From Spirodela intermedia (Eukaryota > Streptophyta > Magnoliopsida > Alismatales > Araceae): a stretch of DNA of 64,000 nucleotides. Below are positions 1-13,107 of the stretch, in pieces. The position numbers and the translations under genes were made by a program. Every line of letters begins with the position of its first letter. Position 1 is the stretch's first letter. The notes beneath the pieces are model-generated. The model was not told the origin of the DNA. It made no database searches and saw only the letters and a program-made list of their open reading frames with translations. The stretch spans positions 8,994,924 through 9,058,923 of the forward strand of contig LR746267.1 of the NCBI GenBank assembly GCA_902729315.2. Reading direction: 5' to 3'.

Positions 1-1187
1 AGAAATTTGCTGAAATATTGGGGCTCGGTTGCTAGCAGCCATAATCTTGTGGTGTTAGTTACAAATCTGTATGGAATTGTCAAAATTTGATGATTTTTTA
101 TTCATAAAAATAATTATCCTGATTTTGCTGATTTGGGCGAATCTACTCTGGATTGGAATTGGAGCTGACACTAGATGGTTCGATATCAAACATTATCTTG
201 GGTTCCTTGGTAGATCATGTGATTTGATTAGGTTTATCTCCATTATACTTCTCTTGATGTGAGCGACCCGGTGCTTTATATGTTTTCGTTTGACAAGCTT
301 GTCATGATTACGTACGAAGATGAATATAGAAATGATGAGCACTGATCTTAGATGAGCATCTACATTCTAGTTAGGTCAATGAAGCTTCTGGATTTGTGAG
401 GTGATTTTTGATTTGACGAGGAGTAGATTGCACCTGTGGTTGGACTTTAATGTAACAATTATAATCATTTGAGTGCTTAGCTCTTGGTGGAAATATTATA
501 CCAATTATAATCAAGTGCTTAGCTCTTGGTGAAAAGATCTTATGCCCTTTAGAGAGCACAGTTTTATATTGATATCTTATGCTTGATTGGTGGTGAATGG
601 TATCTTAAACAAGTTCTACATTTGTTTTTAGTTTTTTTATGGATAATGCGCCACGTCCTGAATATTGAGATACATTTCTGTTGTTACTTATTGAGCATCG
701 TTGTAGGTGATAAGGATCCTATATTCTTTGGTGAACATTCTTCGGAAATTATTTTGCTAGGCGGACTTGCATTATTTATTGCTATAAATGTTATGCCCTC
801 CAGCGACCAATGAATTCACAAGTCGTTGTCCCCTTCATATGATGCCATGTGTTGATGTTATGCTAAAGTAGATTGCAGGATGCGACCAAATTGATTGTAC
901 TGACATGTACTTCATTTTTTCATGCCGCTTTTCAATGCGGACTGACTTTTAGTTTTATTTTATCAAACCGCATGTACGAATGAACAGAAAACTTTGTACA
1001 TCATACGTGTATTATAATTTCCTTTAATAAAAAGTTTCTTGTTNTTGAAATGTATTCACTTTTTGCTTTCTATTTGGTGGGCTCCTTCAGGGCTTTAATA
1101 TACATCATTGATAAGTATTCCTCCATCATTTAGACGTTTTTTTTTTCTTCTGACTTATATGTCTAATCCTTCTATCATGCTAAATAG
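1..1187 (+). other. Intron of CTR9
   Basis: AT-rich sequence ending in a pyrimidine-rich tract and an AG acceptor at 1186-1187. No stretch here resembles the CTR9 segment that should precede the first visible exon, so this is read as a large intron whose donor is outside the window. It holds one ambiguous base at 1044. The short open frames in it show no family resemblance. Confidence 0.7.
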
Positions 1188-4100
1188 GGCTTGGTCAAGT
1201 TCAATTGAAACTGGGGGACTTCAGAAGTTCTCTATCAAATTTTGAAAAGGTCTTGGAGGTTTACCCTGAAAATTGTGAAACCCTGAAGGCAAGTTTAAAG
1301 TAGTTCATTTACTTTTGAGAAGAAACTGGTTGATCATTCAATGTTTTTTGCTTTTTTTGGCGTCTTCCATTTAATTTATAGTTTCTGTTTCTCCTAGGCT
1401 GTTGGCCACATTTATGTTCAGCTTGGTCAGCATGAAAAGGCCTTGGAGACTCTTCGGAAGGCTTCAAGAATTGACCCAAAGGATGCTCAGGTCAGTTTGC
1501 CATAATCTTATCATTTTATGTATTTTTCTATGATGATGAGATTCTCATAAAATGAAACTAGAATTCATCACGAGTCCAAAGATTATATATTTCACTCCTA
1601 TACAATTCTTTTCATCAATTGGAAATATGTTCCGTGAATTTTCATGGGATGGCAATGAGTTTGATTAATGATGATATGATGATTTTCTAGGAAGGAACAT
1701 AGCATGCCTATATAGAATCTGCCTACATTGATTAATTGGCAATTTTTTGTATTGCTTAAACTCTGTAATACGAAAAAGTAGCGTTAAAAGTTTCCTTACA
1801 TTTCCGTCATAGAAGAGTTCATCAGGAGATTATTTTACTATTTCTTGTTGTCAAACTTCTGTATATTCATAGTACCACGTCTCTTGGCTGGTTTGTGCTG
1901 TATGCAAAAGTATTTTATTCTCTTTCTTTTTTCTAGATAATGGAGGATCTGCATCCTTCTGCATTAGGGAGCAAGATGACTAAACGGAGAAGTGTTCTTA
2001 TTCCATATCAACGTTTGCAGACTTATCAACATGCAATATGATTCATGAATAGAGAAGTTGCAGGAAACAAAGTGAAATTCATTTGCACATGTTATAAATT
2101 TACTTATGTTTGAACACTTTATCATCGATTAATCAAATTAACTTTAAAAATTCGTTCTGCTTCCATTACAAGGTACACAATCATATATCTTATTTTCCTG
2201 GGAAACTGATATTGTTGTCATTTCATTCATTATCAATGAAACATTTGATATAAAGGAAGGGTTCCATTATAAGATCTGACAACTTAACGATGGCTTTTCG
2301 ATATTCAATTGCCAAATTTTCTTCATATTATTGAAAGGCGAACAAGAACCTCTGACATTGTTTCATCTGATGTTTGATACAGGCTTTTCTGGAGGTTGGT
2401 GAATTGTTAATGTCAACAGATGCAGGAGCTTCGCTCGAATCTCTCAAAACTGTATGCTCTTTTCACCTTTTTCTATTTTTTTGGTCTATGACAATAGTGA
2501 GCCTAATATGGTTAGTCCGATTCAATCATCATTTGGCTGACTCGGCCGATTATCACTTAGTGATTCAGAAATTCTGAAACGAGATCCAAGTAAGCACAGC
2601 GAGAACCATTGTTATATCTAACCATATGAAGATTTCGTGTTTCCTGGAAGGAAAAGTATAAAATATTCCCATAATTCAGAGCAGAAATGCTGAAGTACTC
2701 ATCCCCAATAAATAAAACTAACATCTTCACGAAATCTCTTTGTTTCATATCGTTCAAGACGTGGTTATCCATAATTTAAATAAAGCTTCAATTTAAGTCT
2801 AGACATCACAGCAAGGAATTGGAAACTAATGGTTTAGACAGAAAGTTGTTCAGGTATTAGCGAACCATTTAGGAGAATAAGGAGACATGAGGAAAAGGAA
2901 TCAGCTAGTTAGTGGACTGGTGAAACACTTTGTCGTTAAGCTTCAAAAGAATTCCCCTACTTGGAAGTAATGAATAGAGGAAATAAGTGTTTGTGATGAA
3001 CTTTCAGCTTCGTTGCTGCGTAGTTGACTATATAAGGAACATTTGACTTCTCAGTTTCAATGGAATTTTGGAATGTCAGGTTCACTCATCCATATATATA
3101 CTTGTTCTTGTGGCAGACAAATGTTTATGTATGAATTCTTTATTTGCTGTTTGATAACCTATTCACTCTTTCTTGTATGGCTTCATTTGTTTACTGAGTA
3201 CTAATATTTTTTTTCTGTCGTCTGATGAAGTTGTTACTGAACTTGCTCCATCTCACAGGCTCAGAATCTTCTTAAAAGAAAACATGAAGAAGTGCCCATA
3301 GAATTGCTTAACGACATTGGAGTCCTTTACTTTGAAAGGGGAGACTTTGAGGTTCGTGACGGAAAGCATAATAGATCTACTTCTACTTGCTTTCATTTAA
3401 ACTACGAAAGATTGTGGATATTGTTTGAGAACTAATTTTTCAAGTGAAGCATCTGAAATTCTATATCTGATTTCACATTCAAACCCCTTTATACGTTTTT
3501 TTTGCTGTTTGTGACCAACGCAATGTTGTTTCCTTGATCTCGTTATCCAAGTATTTCTTATCGACCTTTCCCTCATCTAGTTGGCAGACCAAACTTTCAA
3601 GGAGGCATTGGGTAAAGGTGTTTGGCAACTTGTCATGGATGGGAAAGTAGGGAGCTCTAGTATGGATCTGGGTGCATTCATTGTGCAGTACAGAGACATG
3701 AAACTATTTCACCAACTTGAGAAGGATGGCATTTCTCTGGATCTTCCGTGGGATAAAGTAACTACGTTATTTAACTATGCAAGATTACTCGAGGAATTGC
3801 ATCATGCTGAAAAAGCAAGTATTATGTACCGACTTATTTTGTTTAAGGTAATATTCCTTTTTTCTCTGAATTTGAATTCTAAGAGTACCTTTATGGTCCG
3901 GTATCGTGAACCATGTTGCCTGTCTTATCTTGGTTTGTTACCTTTGCCATGGACTCATTGTGTACTCATTAGCTTATGTTCTACACTGTTGTTCAAGCCT
4001 GACGATTACATTTTCTGCCATGAGCTTTTTTGTATACATATAATCCATGTGCTTGAAATCCAATCTGTTGAGAAATTTTATTTGTTCTCATTCTTTGGTT

Positions 4101-7100
4101 AACGTTGTTTTGATCGAGACCTGATGTCGCAAGCCTTTTGGAGCTGCCTAGAAAGCCAAGATGTCTCCCTCTTGCACTCAGAAGAACAATCATTGACTTA
4201 TTTTCATCAGAGCTTTCATTGTGTAGTCACTTTTGGGGGGGTGTAATGATGATTCACTACAGAACCGTTCCATGCACAGAAGTGATAGATAAGAATTTTA
4301 TTAGGCCCATCCTGGAGGAAGAAGTGATCCTTGTCTTCTTAAAATCGGAAATTTTGGAGCTGAATGTTTTCACGCATTAGCATATGGTATGCAGTAAAAC
4401 ATCAGTTGGTTCCAATATCAATAGACTATTTTGGTACAACAGACTGTCCTATCCGATTTTAAGTGGGAAAATCTGATATCTCTTGAAATTAATAAAGGAA
4501 AAAACAAACCAAACGTCAGCTGATTCCTGGAACTTGCACTCCACACTTTCTTGTGAAGAACAGAAGAAGGGAAGAATAACACTTTCTCCCAATGACCACC
4601 ACATGACGCTACCTGTCAAAGCCGCTTGCCAGAGACATACGCCCAATTACAGACCAATCCCTTCAACCTACAGCTGTCAGCTGCTCTATGCTCTTCTTAA
4701 AAATGGAAAGTTTTATGTATTCCTCTTTGGAAATGATGAACATGTAAACTTCCTTTGGGAATTGACTAAGTTGCGAAACCACTTTTTATTATCCATTGTT
4801 TGAAAGCTGGACTGTGAATTGTGCTATATTTTGAATTAGAATCCACTATTTAATGAATTAGAATCGTCCTATCAATCGGAAGTTACTTATGAATGGCTGC
4901 TTACAAGCATGAGAGTTGGCTTACTGTTTGTCCCAGTGCTTCCATTTCCAGATCTGCGAATCACGGAAAAACATTTCTTTATTGAGTTTGACGTTTGTCA
5001 TGTAGCTTCCAACCTGCTATTTTGCTACCCTTCTGATAAGGAGTTTTACAACCAAGTTGAGACGAATTCCTATGTACTTTTCTCAGCTATGCATCTTATA
5101 TTCACAAGTTGAGAGAAAGAGCGACCTCACAAGAATCAATCACTCATAGCTTCCTTTCGCTTCTAGTTCTTTAATACCTTAGACATGAGCAGAAAAATGT
5201 TACGAAGTTGACCGGTTAGCCTGTAATTGTTGTATTTTATGCTTTCAATTTCTTTGTTATTACCTTTTGGTAGCAGATTCATAAAAGTATTTTATTTTGT
5301 AAACTTTCTTATGCCTCATTGTCAGTACCCAGACTACTTGGATGCCTATCTCAGGCTTGCAGCTCTGTCAAAAGCACGAAACGATATTCAGCAGAGCTTC
5401 GATTTGGTAACTCATGTTCTACGTATGTATTTTATTGACCGTGGCGGATTATGCTGTGTAAAAGTAATTTGCTTTATACGGTGACAGATAGCAGACGCCC
5501 TTAAGGTGAATGATAAGTGTCCAAATACACTTTCCTTGCTTGGTAATTTGGAACTGAAAAGTGATGACTGGGTTAAAGCAAAAGATACATTTCGTGCTGC
5601 AAAGGATGCAACTGACGGAAAAGACTCGTACACTACTCTTTTGTTGGTGTGTATCTTTCACATTTTTAGTGCGAGATATTAATTTTCGGTCACCCCACTT
5701 CATTTTTAAAATCAGAACATCTCACTTGGTCTTTATGTTGAAACTCATAGGGGAACTGGAACTACTTTGCAGCATTACGTTCTGAAAAGAGAGGCCCAAA
5801 ACTAGAGGCCACGCATCTTGAAAAAGCGAAGGAACTCTTCACCAAAGTATGACCTTTTGTTTCCATTTTTCAGACTACTTGGAGAACATTCTATTTATTG
5901 TCATATTTTCTACACTTGATCTGCTAAGGTCATCTCACGCGTTATTTTACAATTCTGAACTTCTCTAAAAATAATTAACTTGTGCTCTCATGTTAACAAT
6001 TCATTTTTTCTTATTCTCAACAATGTTATTTCATTGCAACCTATTTGAGCACGGTTGCTAGTTCAATCAGAGATTTTTGGTTGCCAGACAATGTCCGCTT
6101 TTCAGCATAAGCTTACACACTCGACGAGTTATCTGCTTGTCCATCTCGAATTTTTACGAAGATGCCAATAATGACAATATTTGCCCAAAAATATTTTTAG
6201 AATATACTTTTTGGCAATTAATTACTATCTCGGACGCTATCCATGGTTTACTTCTTCGTTGGGTTCTCAATTTTTCTGAATTTAGATTTATTTACAATAG
6301 AGCTGAAAATTTGTTCATGTTCTATAGGTTTTAGTTTTGCGTCCAGGAAACCTGTATGCAGCCAATGGTGCTGGAATCATCTTGGCTGAGAAAGGTCATT
6401 TTGATGTTTCGAAAGACATATTTACTCAGGTTTGCTTTAGTGATTTCAATTGGTTACTTTATTACTGGTGTGTTGCAGCTCATTTTAATGATGCTAATAT
6501 TCAAATTAAGGTTCAAGAAGCTGCATCAGGAAGCATTTTTGTGCAGATACCGGATGTTTGGATAAATTTGGCTCATGTCTACTTTGCCCAGGGCCATTTT
6601 GCATTGGCTGTGAAAATGGTAAGTTTCTTACTTATATACTTTTGAATCAAATTTTTATGATTATAAACAATTCATGGTGTGCTATTTTGCCTCTGTAGTA
6701 TCAAAATTGCTTGAGGAAGTATTATTACAATACTGATACTCAGGTTCTTCTATACCTCGCTCGCACTCATTATGAAGCTGAGCAATGGCAAGACTGCAAG
6801 AAAACTTTGCTGAGAGCCATTCACTTGGCACCTTCAAATTATACACTCCGGTTTGATGCTGGAGTTGCGATGCAAAAGTTCTCAGCATCCACTCTACAGA
6901 AGGCGAAGAGATCTGCTGATGAGGTTAGTTTGGAACCATGCCATTTGAGCCTGTCTCCGTTGCTTGAGAAAATGAGTCTGATCTTATTTATTGCGTTGGA
7001 ATATAACCAAGCACTTTCTGATGTAGTTCTGTTGAACATCCTCCTATTGAAATCAAATATTTGTTTAAGTTGGTATCTGTTAATGCAGGGTACTTGTCAC

Positions 7101-8666
7101 CCGTGAAAACTATAACGTTAGTCCAGAACTTTTTCTTGGCTATTTCGTGAAGTGAAATGAAAATGTCGCCCCAATAAGTAGTCTTAAAAAACTTGTGAGC
7201 ATCTGAAGAGGTACTAGGAATGTCAATTTGGAAACATCGAGTTCGTCAGCTGTATTTATTAAGATTGCATATCTATCACACTCTTGGTTATAAAGAATGA
7301 CGATGCTGCTGTTAAGATTCTATCTCCCCCTTACTTTTTCATTTGCTACGTATAATCTTTTATTTTATCTTCTGTGTATTGAATCATGGTGTGATCTTGC
7401 AGATACGCTCAACGGTTGCAGAACTGAAAAACGCTGTTCGCGTGTTTAGCCATTTGTCTGCAGCAAGCAGCTACCACTCTCATGGTTTTGATGAAAAAAA
7501 AATCGAGACCCACGTTGAATATTGCAAGCATTTGCTTGACGCTGCTAAAGTGCACTGCGAGGTGGCCGAACGTGAAGAACAGCAAACGCGTCAGAGGTTA
7601 GAAGCTGCTCGACAGGCTACGTTAGCAGAGGAAGCTCGACGAAAGGCTGAGGAGCAGAAAAAATTTCAGGCGAGTGTTTTGCACTGTACAGTGCTAACTC
7701 TTCCATTGTCATTGCCATCTTTGAGACCTTGAACTTTCTGCTCAGTTAAGACTGCTGATGTGACTTCTGAACATGAGTAACAGCTAGAGAGAAGGAAACA
7801 GGAGGACGAGCTGAAGAAGGTGATGGAACAGGAGGAGCATTTTGAACGTGTGAAGGTCAGGCCATATCCTTGACATCGGATCAAATCTTCCTCGCGTTGA
7901 GATTATCATTCATGCGCTGTGACATTCATTTTTAATTTTAATTTTAATTTTTTTGATTTGAATGAATGACTCTTCTGTCGAGATTATCTTGGAAGATTGC
8001 CGTGTGTTGACATTTTTTTCTTTGCTATTTCTCTCAGGAGCAATGGAAGACCACTGGTAGCACCCCTGCCAGCAAGCGGAAAGACAGATCTGTGCTTGAG
8101 GATGAAGAGGGTGGAAATGGAGACCGGAAGAGGAGGAGGGGAGGGAAAAGGAAGAGGAAGGAAAAGAGGCAGAAGAAGCGCTACGAAGACGAGGAGGATG
8201 ACATGGAGGACGAGCATGAAGAAGTGGATGCTCGTGAGAACAGGGGAAGGGAAAATGCTCAAGACCATCTCCTTGCTGCCGGCCTCGAAGACTCAGACGC
8301 TGAAGATGACATGGTGATATTTTTTCTCTTTTCCCTAAAAAAACTCGGTGCTTTTTTTCCCAAAATTTCTTCTTTGGATTTTTTTTTTAATTAGCATCCT
8401 TCTAGTCCATGCTTTTCGTTGTATGACCAATTATTATCCGGGTAACGCAGGCGGAAACTATATCATCAATAAGCCGGCGTAGGCGAGCGTGGTCGGAATC
8501 AGAAGATGATCAGCCGTCGGGGCGGCGTCCAGCGGCCAGTCCAGCAGACGAGAGAGAGAACTCCGCCGGGCTGGACGACAGCGATGCTGAGATTGATGAC
8601 GAGCCAAAGAGCAATAGGAGGAGGAGATCTGGTGGGAACGTGTTTGACGATGATGAAGAAGATTAA
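1188..8666 (+). CDS. CTR9: CTR9/VIP6, Paf1-complex TPR subunit (5' part missing)
   Basis: TPR scaffold subunit of the nuclear Paf1 complex, which acts with RNA polymerase II in elongation and histone modification (known for the family; plant name VIP6/ELF8). Fifteen exons are visible: 1188-1288, 1398-1490, 2383-2451, 3259-3351, 3581-3847, 5326-5406, 5488-5646, 5751-5846, 6328-6429, 6511-6618, 6699-6923, 7403-7669, 7784-7855, 8038-8313, 8451-8666. They join in one frame (2 nt plus 740 codons and TAA). TPR-type helices run through the first eleven exons (for example ALETLRKASRIDPKDAQ, ALKVNDKCPNTLSLLGNLEL, NLAHVYFAQGHFALAVKM). The exon at 7403 starts a charged coiled coil rich in E, R and Q. 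The last two exons are a highly charged tail with KRKDR, RKRKEKRQKKR and DSDAEIDDE stretches, as in CTR9 tails. The first exon begins in phase 1, so the N-terminal third lies left of the window. Two introns use GC donors. Confident identification. Confidence 0.95.
3848..5325 (+). other. Largest complete CTR9 intron (1478 bp)
   Basis: Donor GTAATA follows the exon ending ...YRLILFK and acceptor GTCAG precedes YPDYLDAYLRL. Both flanking exons are phase 0. The intron has several short open frames but none looks coding, and no element ends were recognised. Confidence 0.8.
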
Positions 8667-9021
8667 GTGGATCGAGACCCCAACGACTCGCAGGTTTAGT
8701 GTCTTCTTCTTTTCTCATCACTTTGGTTGAAATCTAGTCCTTTTTTTTTTTTTTGTATTTCTCCAAAGTGTAGCTATATTACGAGATTGATGCTTGTAGC
8801 TATGATGAACCCTGAATTTTTACTCTTTTTTTTTTCAACTGGAGAATCTGTAAAATTGAAAAGGATACATGTAGCCGCAAAAATGGTCCACCTTTTTTTT
8901 CCTGAAAAAATTCGGATTTTTACAGATGCTTTGTACTCTTCCAATTGACTGTATATGTTGAAGTTCATGGCCTGGAGAAGATCCCACAGGGTTTTGTAGA
9001 TCCTGCAACCGTGGGTTTTCC
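8667..9021. other. Intergenic space between convergent genes
   Basis: The 355 bp between the CTR9 and PPR stop codons must hold both 3' UTRs. It is T-rich on the plus strand with several T homopolymers (for example 8739-8754 and 8829-8837). No gene is seen. Confidence 0.7.
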
Positions 9022-10941
9022 CTAAAAGGACGTGTTCCTGGTCTCCACCCAGCTGTAACCCCTCTTCTTCACGACGCCTTCACCCGCCATGGCCGTCCTC
9101 AGCTTGGCGACCTGGTCCAGCATCCCTCTCTCTGCGTAGATATTCGACAGGAGGGTGCGAAACCCCGTCCCCTCCGGCTCCAGCGCGAGCAGATGCTGAA
9201 GCGTGGACTCTGCGTCTGCAACTTCTCCGTGAATTCTGCAAGCGCCGAGCAGGGCGCCCCAGGCGCTCGCGCCAGGGGTTGCAGGCATCGTCGACATGAA
9301 TTCCTTCGCCTCCTCGATGCGCCCTGCTCGGGCGAGAAGGTCCACCATGGATGCGCAGACCTGCGCAGTCGGCAGCACGCCATGGCTCTCCTTCATCTCC
9401 TTGAAGAACCGGAGACCCTCCTCGACCAGCCCGCAGTGGCTACACGCCGAGATGAGCGCCACGAAGGTGATGGGGTCCGGGTTCACCCTCTGCTCCGCCA
9501 CCATCCTCTGGAAGAGGCTAATGGCCTCGGCGGCGCCGCCGTGCATCCCGTACCCGTCGATCAGGGTCGTCCAGGAGATCCTGTTCTTCTCCGGCATGAG
9601 CTCAAACTGGCTCCTGGCGGAGCTTATCTCGCCACACTTGCAGTACATATCCAGCAGGCTGTTCCCCACCAGCAACTCCCTGTCGAAGCCGTTCCTCACC
9701 GCGTAGCAGTGGGTCTCCTTCCCGAGCGGCAGCAGGCTGGAGGTGGCGCAGAGGGGGAGGATGATGGCCAGCGTGATGGAGTTGGGCGCGGCGCCGCCGC
9801 TCGACAGCCGGCACATGGACCGGATCATCAGCCAGGCATCGTCGGCACGGCCGTTTGCTACGTACCCGGAGACCATGGTGTTCCACAGAGGGGTCACACT
9901 ACGGCATAAGAGGTCCCTGTCTTTCTCGAAGACGGAGCGAGCGCAGTCCAGAGCCCGGCACTTGCCGTACATGAAGATTAGGGCAGACGAGACGAAGATG
10001 TCTGGGTTCTCCCCTCTCCGGCGAAACAGATAGGCATGGAGCTCCTTCCCGGCGGTCATGCTGGGCAGGTGGGCGCACGCAGAGAGTGCAGTTGTCAGCG
10101 TAACCTCGTTCGGGGCGGCGCCGGCCCATATCATCTCTCTGAAGAGACCCATCGCCTCCGAGGGGTTGTCCTCCCGGACGAAGCTCGCCATTAACGAGGA
10201 CCATGCGACGACATTCTTGTGCGACATCGAGTCGAACACCTGCCTGGCCATCGCGACACGGCCGCATTTGCCGTACGCGTCGAGGAGGACGCTGCCGACG
10301 AAGTCGTCGTCCTCGACGTACCGGCTGACCTTCGCGGCGTAGCCGTGCACCTGCATGGCGAAGCTGACGTCCCACAGGTGCACGCAGGCGGAAAGGACGC
10401 CGGCGACGCTGTGGGGGGTGGGGCCGGAGGATCTCGCCGAGCCCAGTTCTTCCACCATTTTCTTGAAGACGAGCAGAGCTTCCCTTCCCTGGCCGTTCTG
10501 GGTGTAGCCGGCGACGACAGCCGACCAGGTGACGCCGTTCCGGCAGGGCATGCGGTCGAAGAGCGACCGCGCGCAGTCGCAACGGCCTGCGCGGAAGAAG
10601 CTCGAAATGGCGGCGTTCCAGGTGACCGTCGCCGGCGTGGGGATTTCGTCGAACGCCTGCCGCGCAGCGCCGGAAAGGGCACCGGCGCAGCGGCAGTACA
10701 TCTCGACGAGGGCCGCTGAGACGAAGGGGTCGGCGCCGCCGGCCAGGCCGCGCTTGGCGGCGTCGGCATGGACGGCCTCTCCGAGGTAGATATCGGGGCA
10801 GTGCCGGAGGAGGACGGGGAAGACGAAGGTGTCGGGGCGGAAGGCGCCGTCGAGGAGCAGGAGTCGGTAATGGGCGGCCAGCTCTCGCCATCTCCCCTGC
10901 CGGCCGTGCAGGTTCAGGACGGAGACGTGGGGGGAGGCCAT
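9022..10941 (-). CDS. Pentatricopeptide repeat protein, PLS type, E subgroup
   Basis: A 639-residue intronless open frame with GC-rich codon use, starting with ATG at 10941. PPR proteins bind specific organelle RNAs and act in editing, splicing or stability (family knowledge). Degenerate ~31-36 residue repeats fill the protein: VTWNAAISSFFRAGRCDCAR, VTWSAVVAGYTQNGQGREAL, VAWSSLMASFVREDNPSEAM, ISWTTLIDGYGMHGGAAEAI are typical P/L/S units. The C-terminus from about residue 545 carries the E and E+ region (ASAWGALLGACRIHGEVADA, then LLSNIYAERGMLDQVAKLR and KKRGYSWVE). It stops shortly after, so there is no DYW deaminase domain. Such E-only proteins usually need a DYW partner in trans if they edit. 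No clear transit peptide was recognised by eye. The target RNA is unknown. It lies 355 bp tail-to-tail from CTR9. Confidence 0.9.
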   Translation of the reverse strand: MASPHVSVLNLHGRQGRWRELAAHYRLLLLDGAFRPDTFVFPVLLRHCPDIYLGEAVHADAAKRGLAGGADPFVSAALVEMYCRCAGALSGAARQAFDEIPTPATVTWNAAISSFFRAGRCDCARSLFDRMPCRNGVTWSAVVAGYTQNGQGREALLVFKKMVEELGSARSSGPTPHSVAGVLSACVHLWDVSFAMQVHGYAAKVSRYVEDDDFVGSVLLDAYGKCGRVAMARQVFDSMSHKNVVAWSSLMASFVREDNPSEAMGLFREMIWAGAAPNEVTLTTALSACAHLPSMTAGKELHAYLFRRRGENPDIFVSSALIFMYGKCRALDCARSVFEKDRDLLCRSVTPLWNTMVSGYVANGRADDAWLMIRSMCRLSSGGAAPNSITLAIILPLCATSSLLPLGKETHCYAVRNGFDRELLVGNSLLDMYCKCGEISSARSQFELMPEKNRISWTTLIDGYGMHGGAAEAISLFQRMVAEQRVNPDPITFVALISACSHCGLVEEGLRFFKEMKESHGVLPTAQVCASMVDLLARAGRIEEAKEFMSTMPATPGASAWGALLGACRIHGEVADAESTLQHLLALEPEGTGFRTLLSNIYAERGMLDQVAKLRTAMAGEGVVKKRGYSWVETRNTSF

Positions 10942-11405
10942 GCCTGAGCCCTCAGCGGGCGAGGGGCGCCGCCATTATTGTACTGGGAGAGCTCCCGTCC
11001 ATCAAATGAAGAATAAAAGCTCATCAGGTCAAGGAAGACGGAAAAAGAACACAAATACGTACATCATCAGATCAGGGGGCTCCCAAAGGCCTGTTCCTCT
11101 TGAGGCTAGAAACTCGGGCTTCTCTCTGGCCACTTTAGGCCGAGAACTCGGACTAGGAAGAACAAAAAGGAGGAACGGGGACAGCAAGCCAGAGAGAGGA
11201 TCAACAACCGGTGGCGGGGAGGAAGGAAGAGGGGCCGAGCCGAGGTAGAAGAAGAAGAAGAAGAAGAAGAAGAAGATGGGGGCGGGTTGGATTACATTAA
11301 GTAATGTGGGTGAGACATGGAAGGGGAGCAGATTGACGGGATTTCCTTGTCTCTTCTCCGATTCCTTCTTCCTCACACTCTTCTACTACACACAGTGATT
11401 GTTCT
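10942..11405. promoter_or_regulatory. PPR upstream region / neprosin 3' region with (GAA)n
   Basis: The 464 bp between the PPR start and the stop of the next minus-strand gene. It contains an uninterrupted GAA run at about 11249-11275 and is purine-rich on the plus strand (CT-rich on the gene strand). It must hold the PPR promoter or 5' UTR and the 3' UTR of the neprosin gene. No TATA box was assigned. Confidence 0.4.
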
Positions 11406-11848
11406 TCAGGGGCAATTGTCACCCTTGCCGGGGCCGCCGTAGTAGAAGAAGCTGCCCCAGTCGTCGTTGTTCCCGTTCTGGACGTCGTAGCAGTTGGACT
11501 GCTCGGTGAAGGCGCCCATGCCCCTGGGGGCCCTCAGATTGTTGGACTCGTCGACGATCTGGATGTTCCTGAAGTAGCTGGACTTGCCGAAACCCTCCTC
11601 GGGGAAGTGCCCGCTGCCCATCTGCGTCGCCGTGTGCTGCCCGTCTGGCTCCGAGTTCACCACCTCGCCCCCCCACTCGATCATGGAGGCGCTGTCCGCC
11701 AGGTACGAGAACAGGAAGGCCGGCCAGTAGCCCAGCACGTAATCGTTCCCGAACTGCATCCACCAGTTCCCCAGCTTGGGATCCTGCATCAAATCATCAC
11801 ACCACAGAGAACTCTGTTAATAATGGCGACGGAAGACAGATGCCTGAT

Positions 11849-11918
<70 letters not shown>

Positions 11919-13051
11919 TCAACTCTTTTTAACTTTCGGGTATCAAATCACGGAAGAAAAGGAGGAAGATTCAAAGGGCTTTCTGAATTGGGTCTTCTTT
12001 CTAGTTCAAAACCAAAAGAAAAAGATCTTTAAACGCTGGGCGTAGAGGGCGGAAAGTTTTCCATAATCTGTGTTCTCACCTTCCAGACTAAAATGCTGAT
12101 ATCGAATTGGGAGCCGTGGTAAGAAGAAACCGGGAAGATGCTCGCTCCCATCGCGATCTCACTGCTGACTTGAATGAAACCCGAGCAGAGTAGGTTGTAG
12201 CAGCCGGTCGCCTGATACGCGTCACTCTGTCGTCCCCCCAGCCGCAATTCACAAGAACAGTCAACGTCGCATAGAAGAAACAAAATGATGAATTAGGACG
12301 TAGAAACGTTGACGCGCTTACAGTCCAGTAGGTGAAAAGCCTCGTGTTGTTGTCTCCATAGAGGTCGGGGCTGACCTGTGGTCCGAACAGAAATTGACAT
12401 TGAGCAAAGCACGTCTTGAATGATCGATCACATAATAAATAAGTTAAAAAAAATCAAAAATCTCGATGGATTTTTGATCGGAGAAGAGAGCACCTGCCAT
12501 CCAGCTTCGATGCTGTTGAGATCTTCCCCGAAGGAGCCGCCCAAAATCCAGAGCTGCGACAGGCTGAACTCATTCGGCTGTTGGATCTTTGGATTCCACA
12601 CATTGATCGTCGCCCGAGCACCATAATATTTGTCGCCCTCAACATAAGCTATCGCATGCTGCTCGATCACCCACGAAACAGGAAGAAGGAACGATGAGAA
12701 ATCACTAGGGGGGCAGGAGAGAGAGAGAGAGGCTGGGAAGGGCGCTGAAATCCATGTCAACCTGGTGGCCGTTCTCGTTGATCGGCTCAGGATCTGCAGA
12801 GCTGGGTCTGGGGATGCGGCGGCCGTGCTTCTTCCTTCCGTATCTCTTGACGGAGCTCGCCCGGAGAAGATCTTCCTTCTTCGTTCGCCTGATGGGTATA
12901 GTGTTCTCCGGGCACCGCCCGTTCAGGTGCCATAGCTGAGTCATGGAGCTCTCTCTCTGGTCAGAGTTCTTCCTGGCCTCGCTCTCAAAGTTCAGCCCCT
13001 CCGGGTGGAACGTAGGCCTCATCTGAACCAGAGAATAACTTCAGCCTTGAA

Positions 13052-13107
<56 letters not shown>

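Noticed and set aside
9193-9909. 238-codon plus-strand open frame
   Set aside because: Antisense shadow of the PPR gene, which has clear family repeats on the minus strand.
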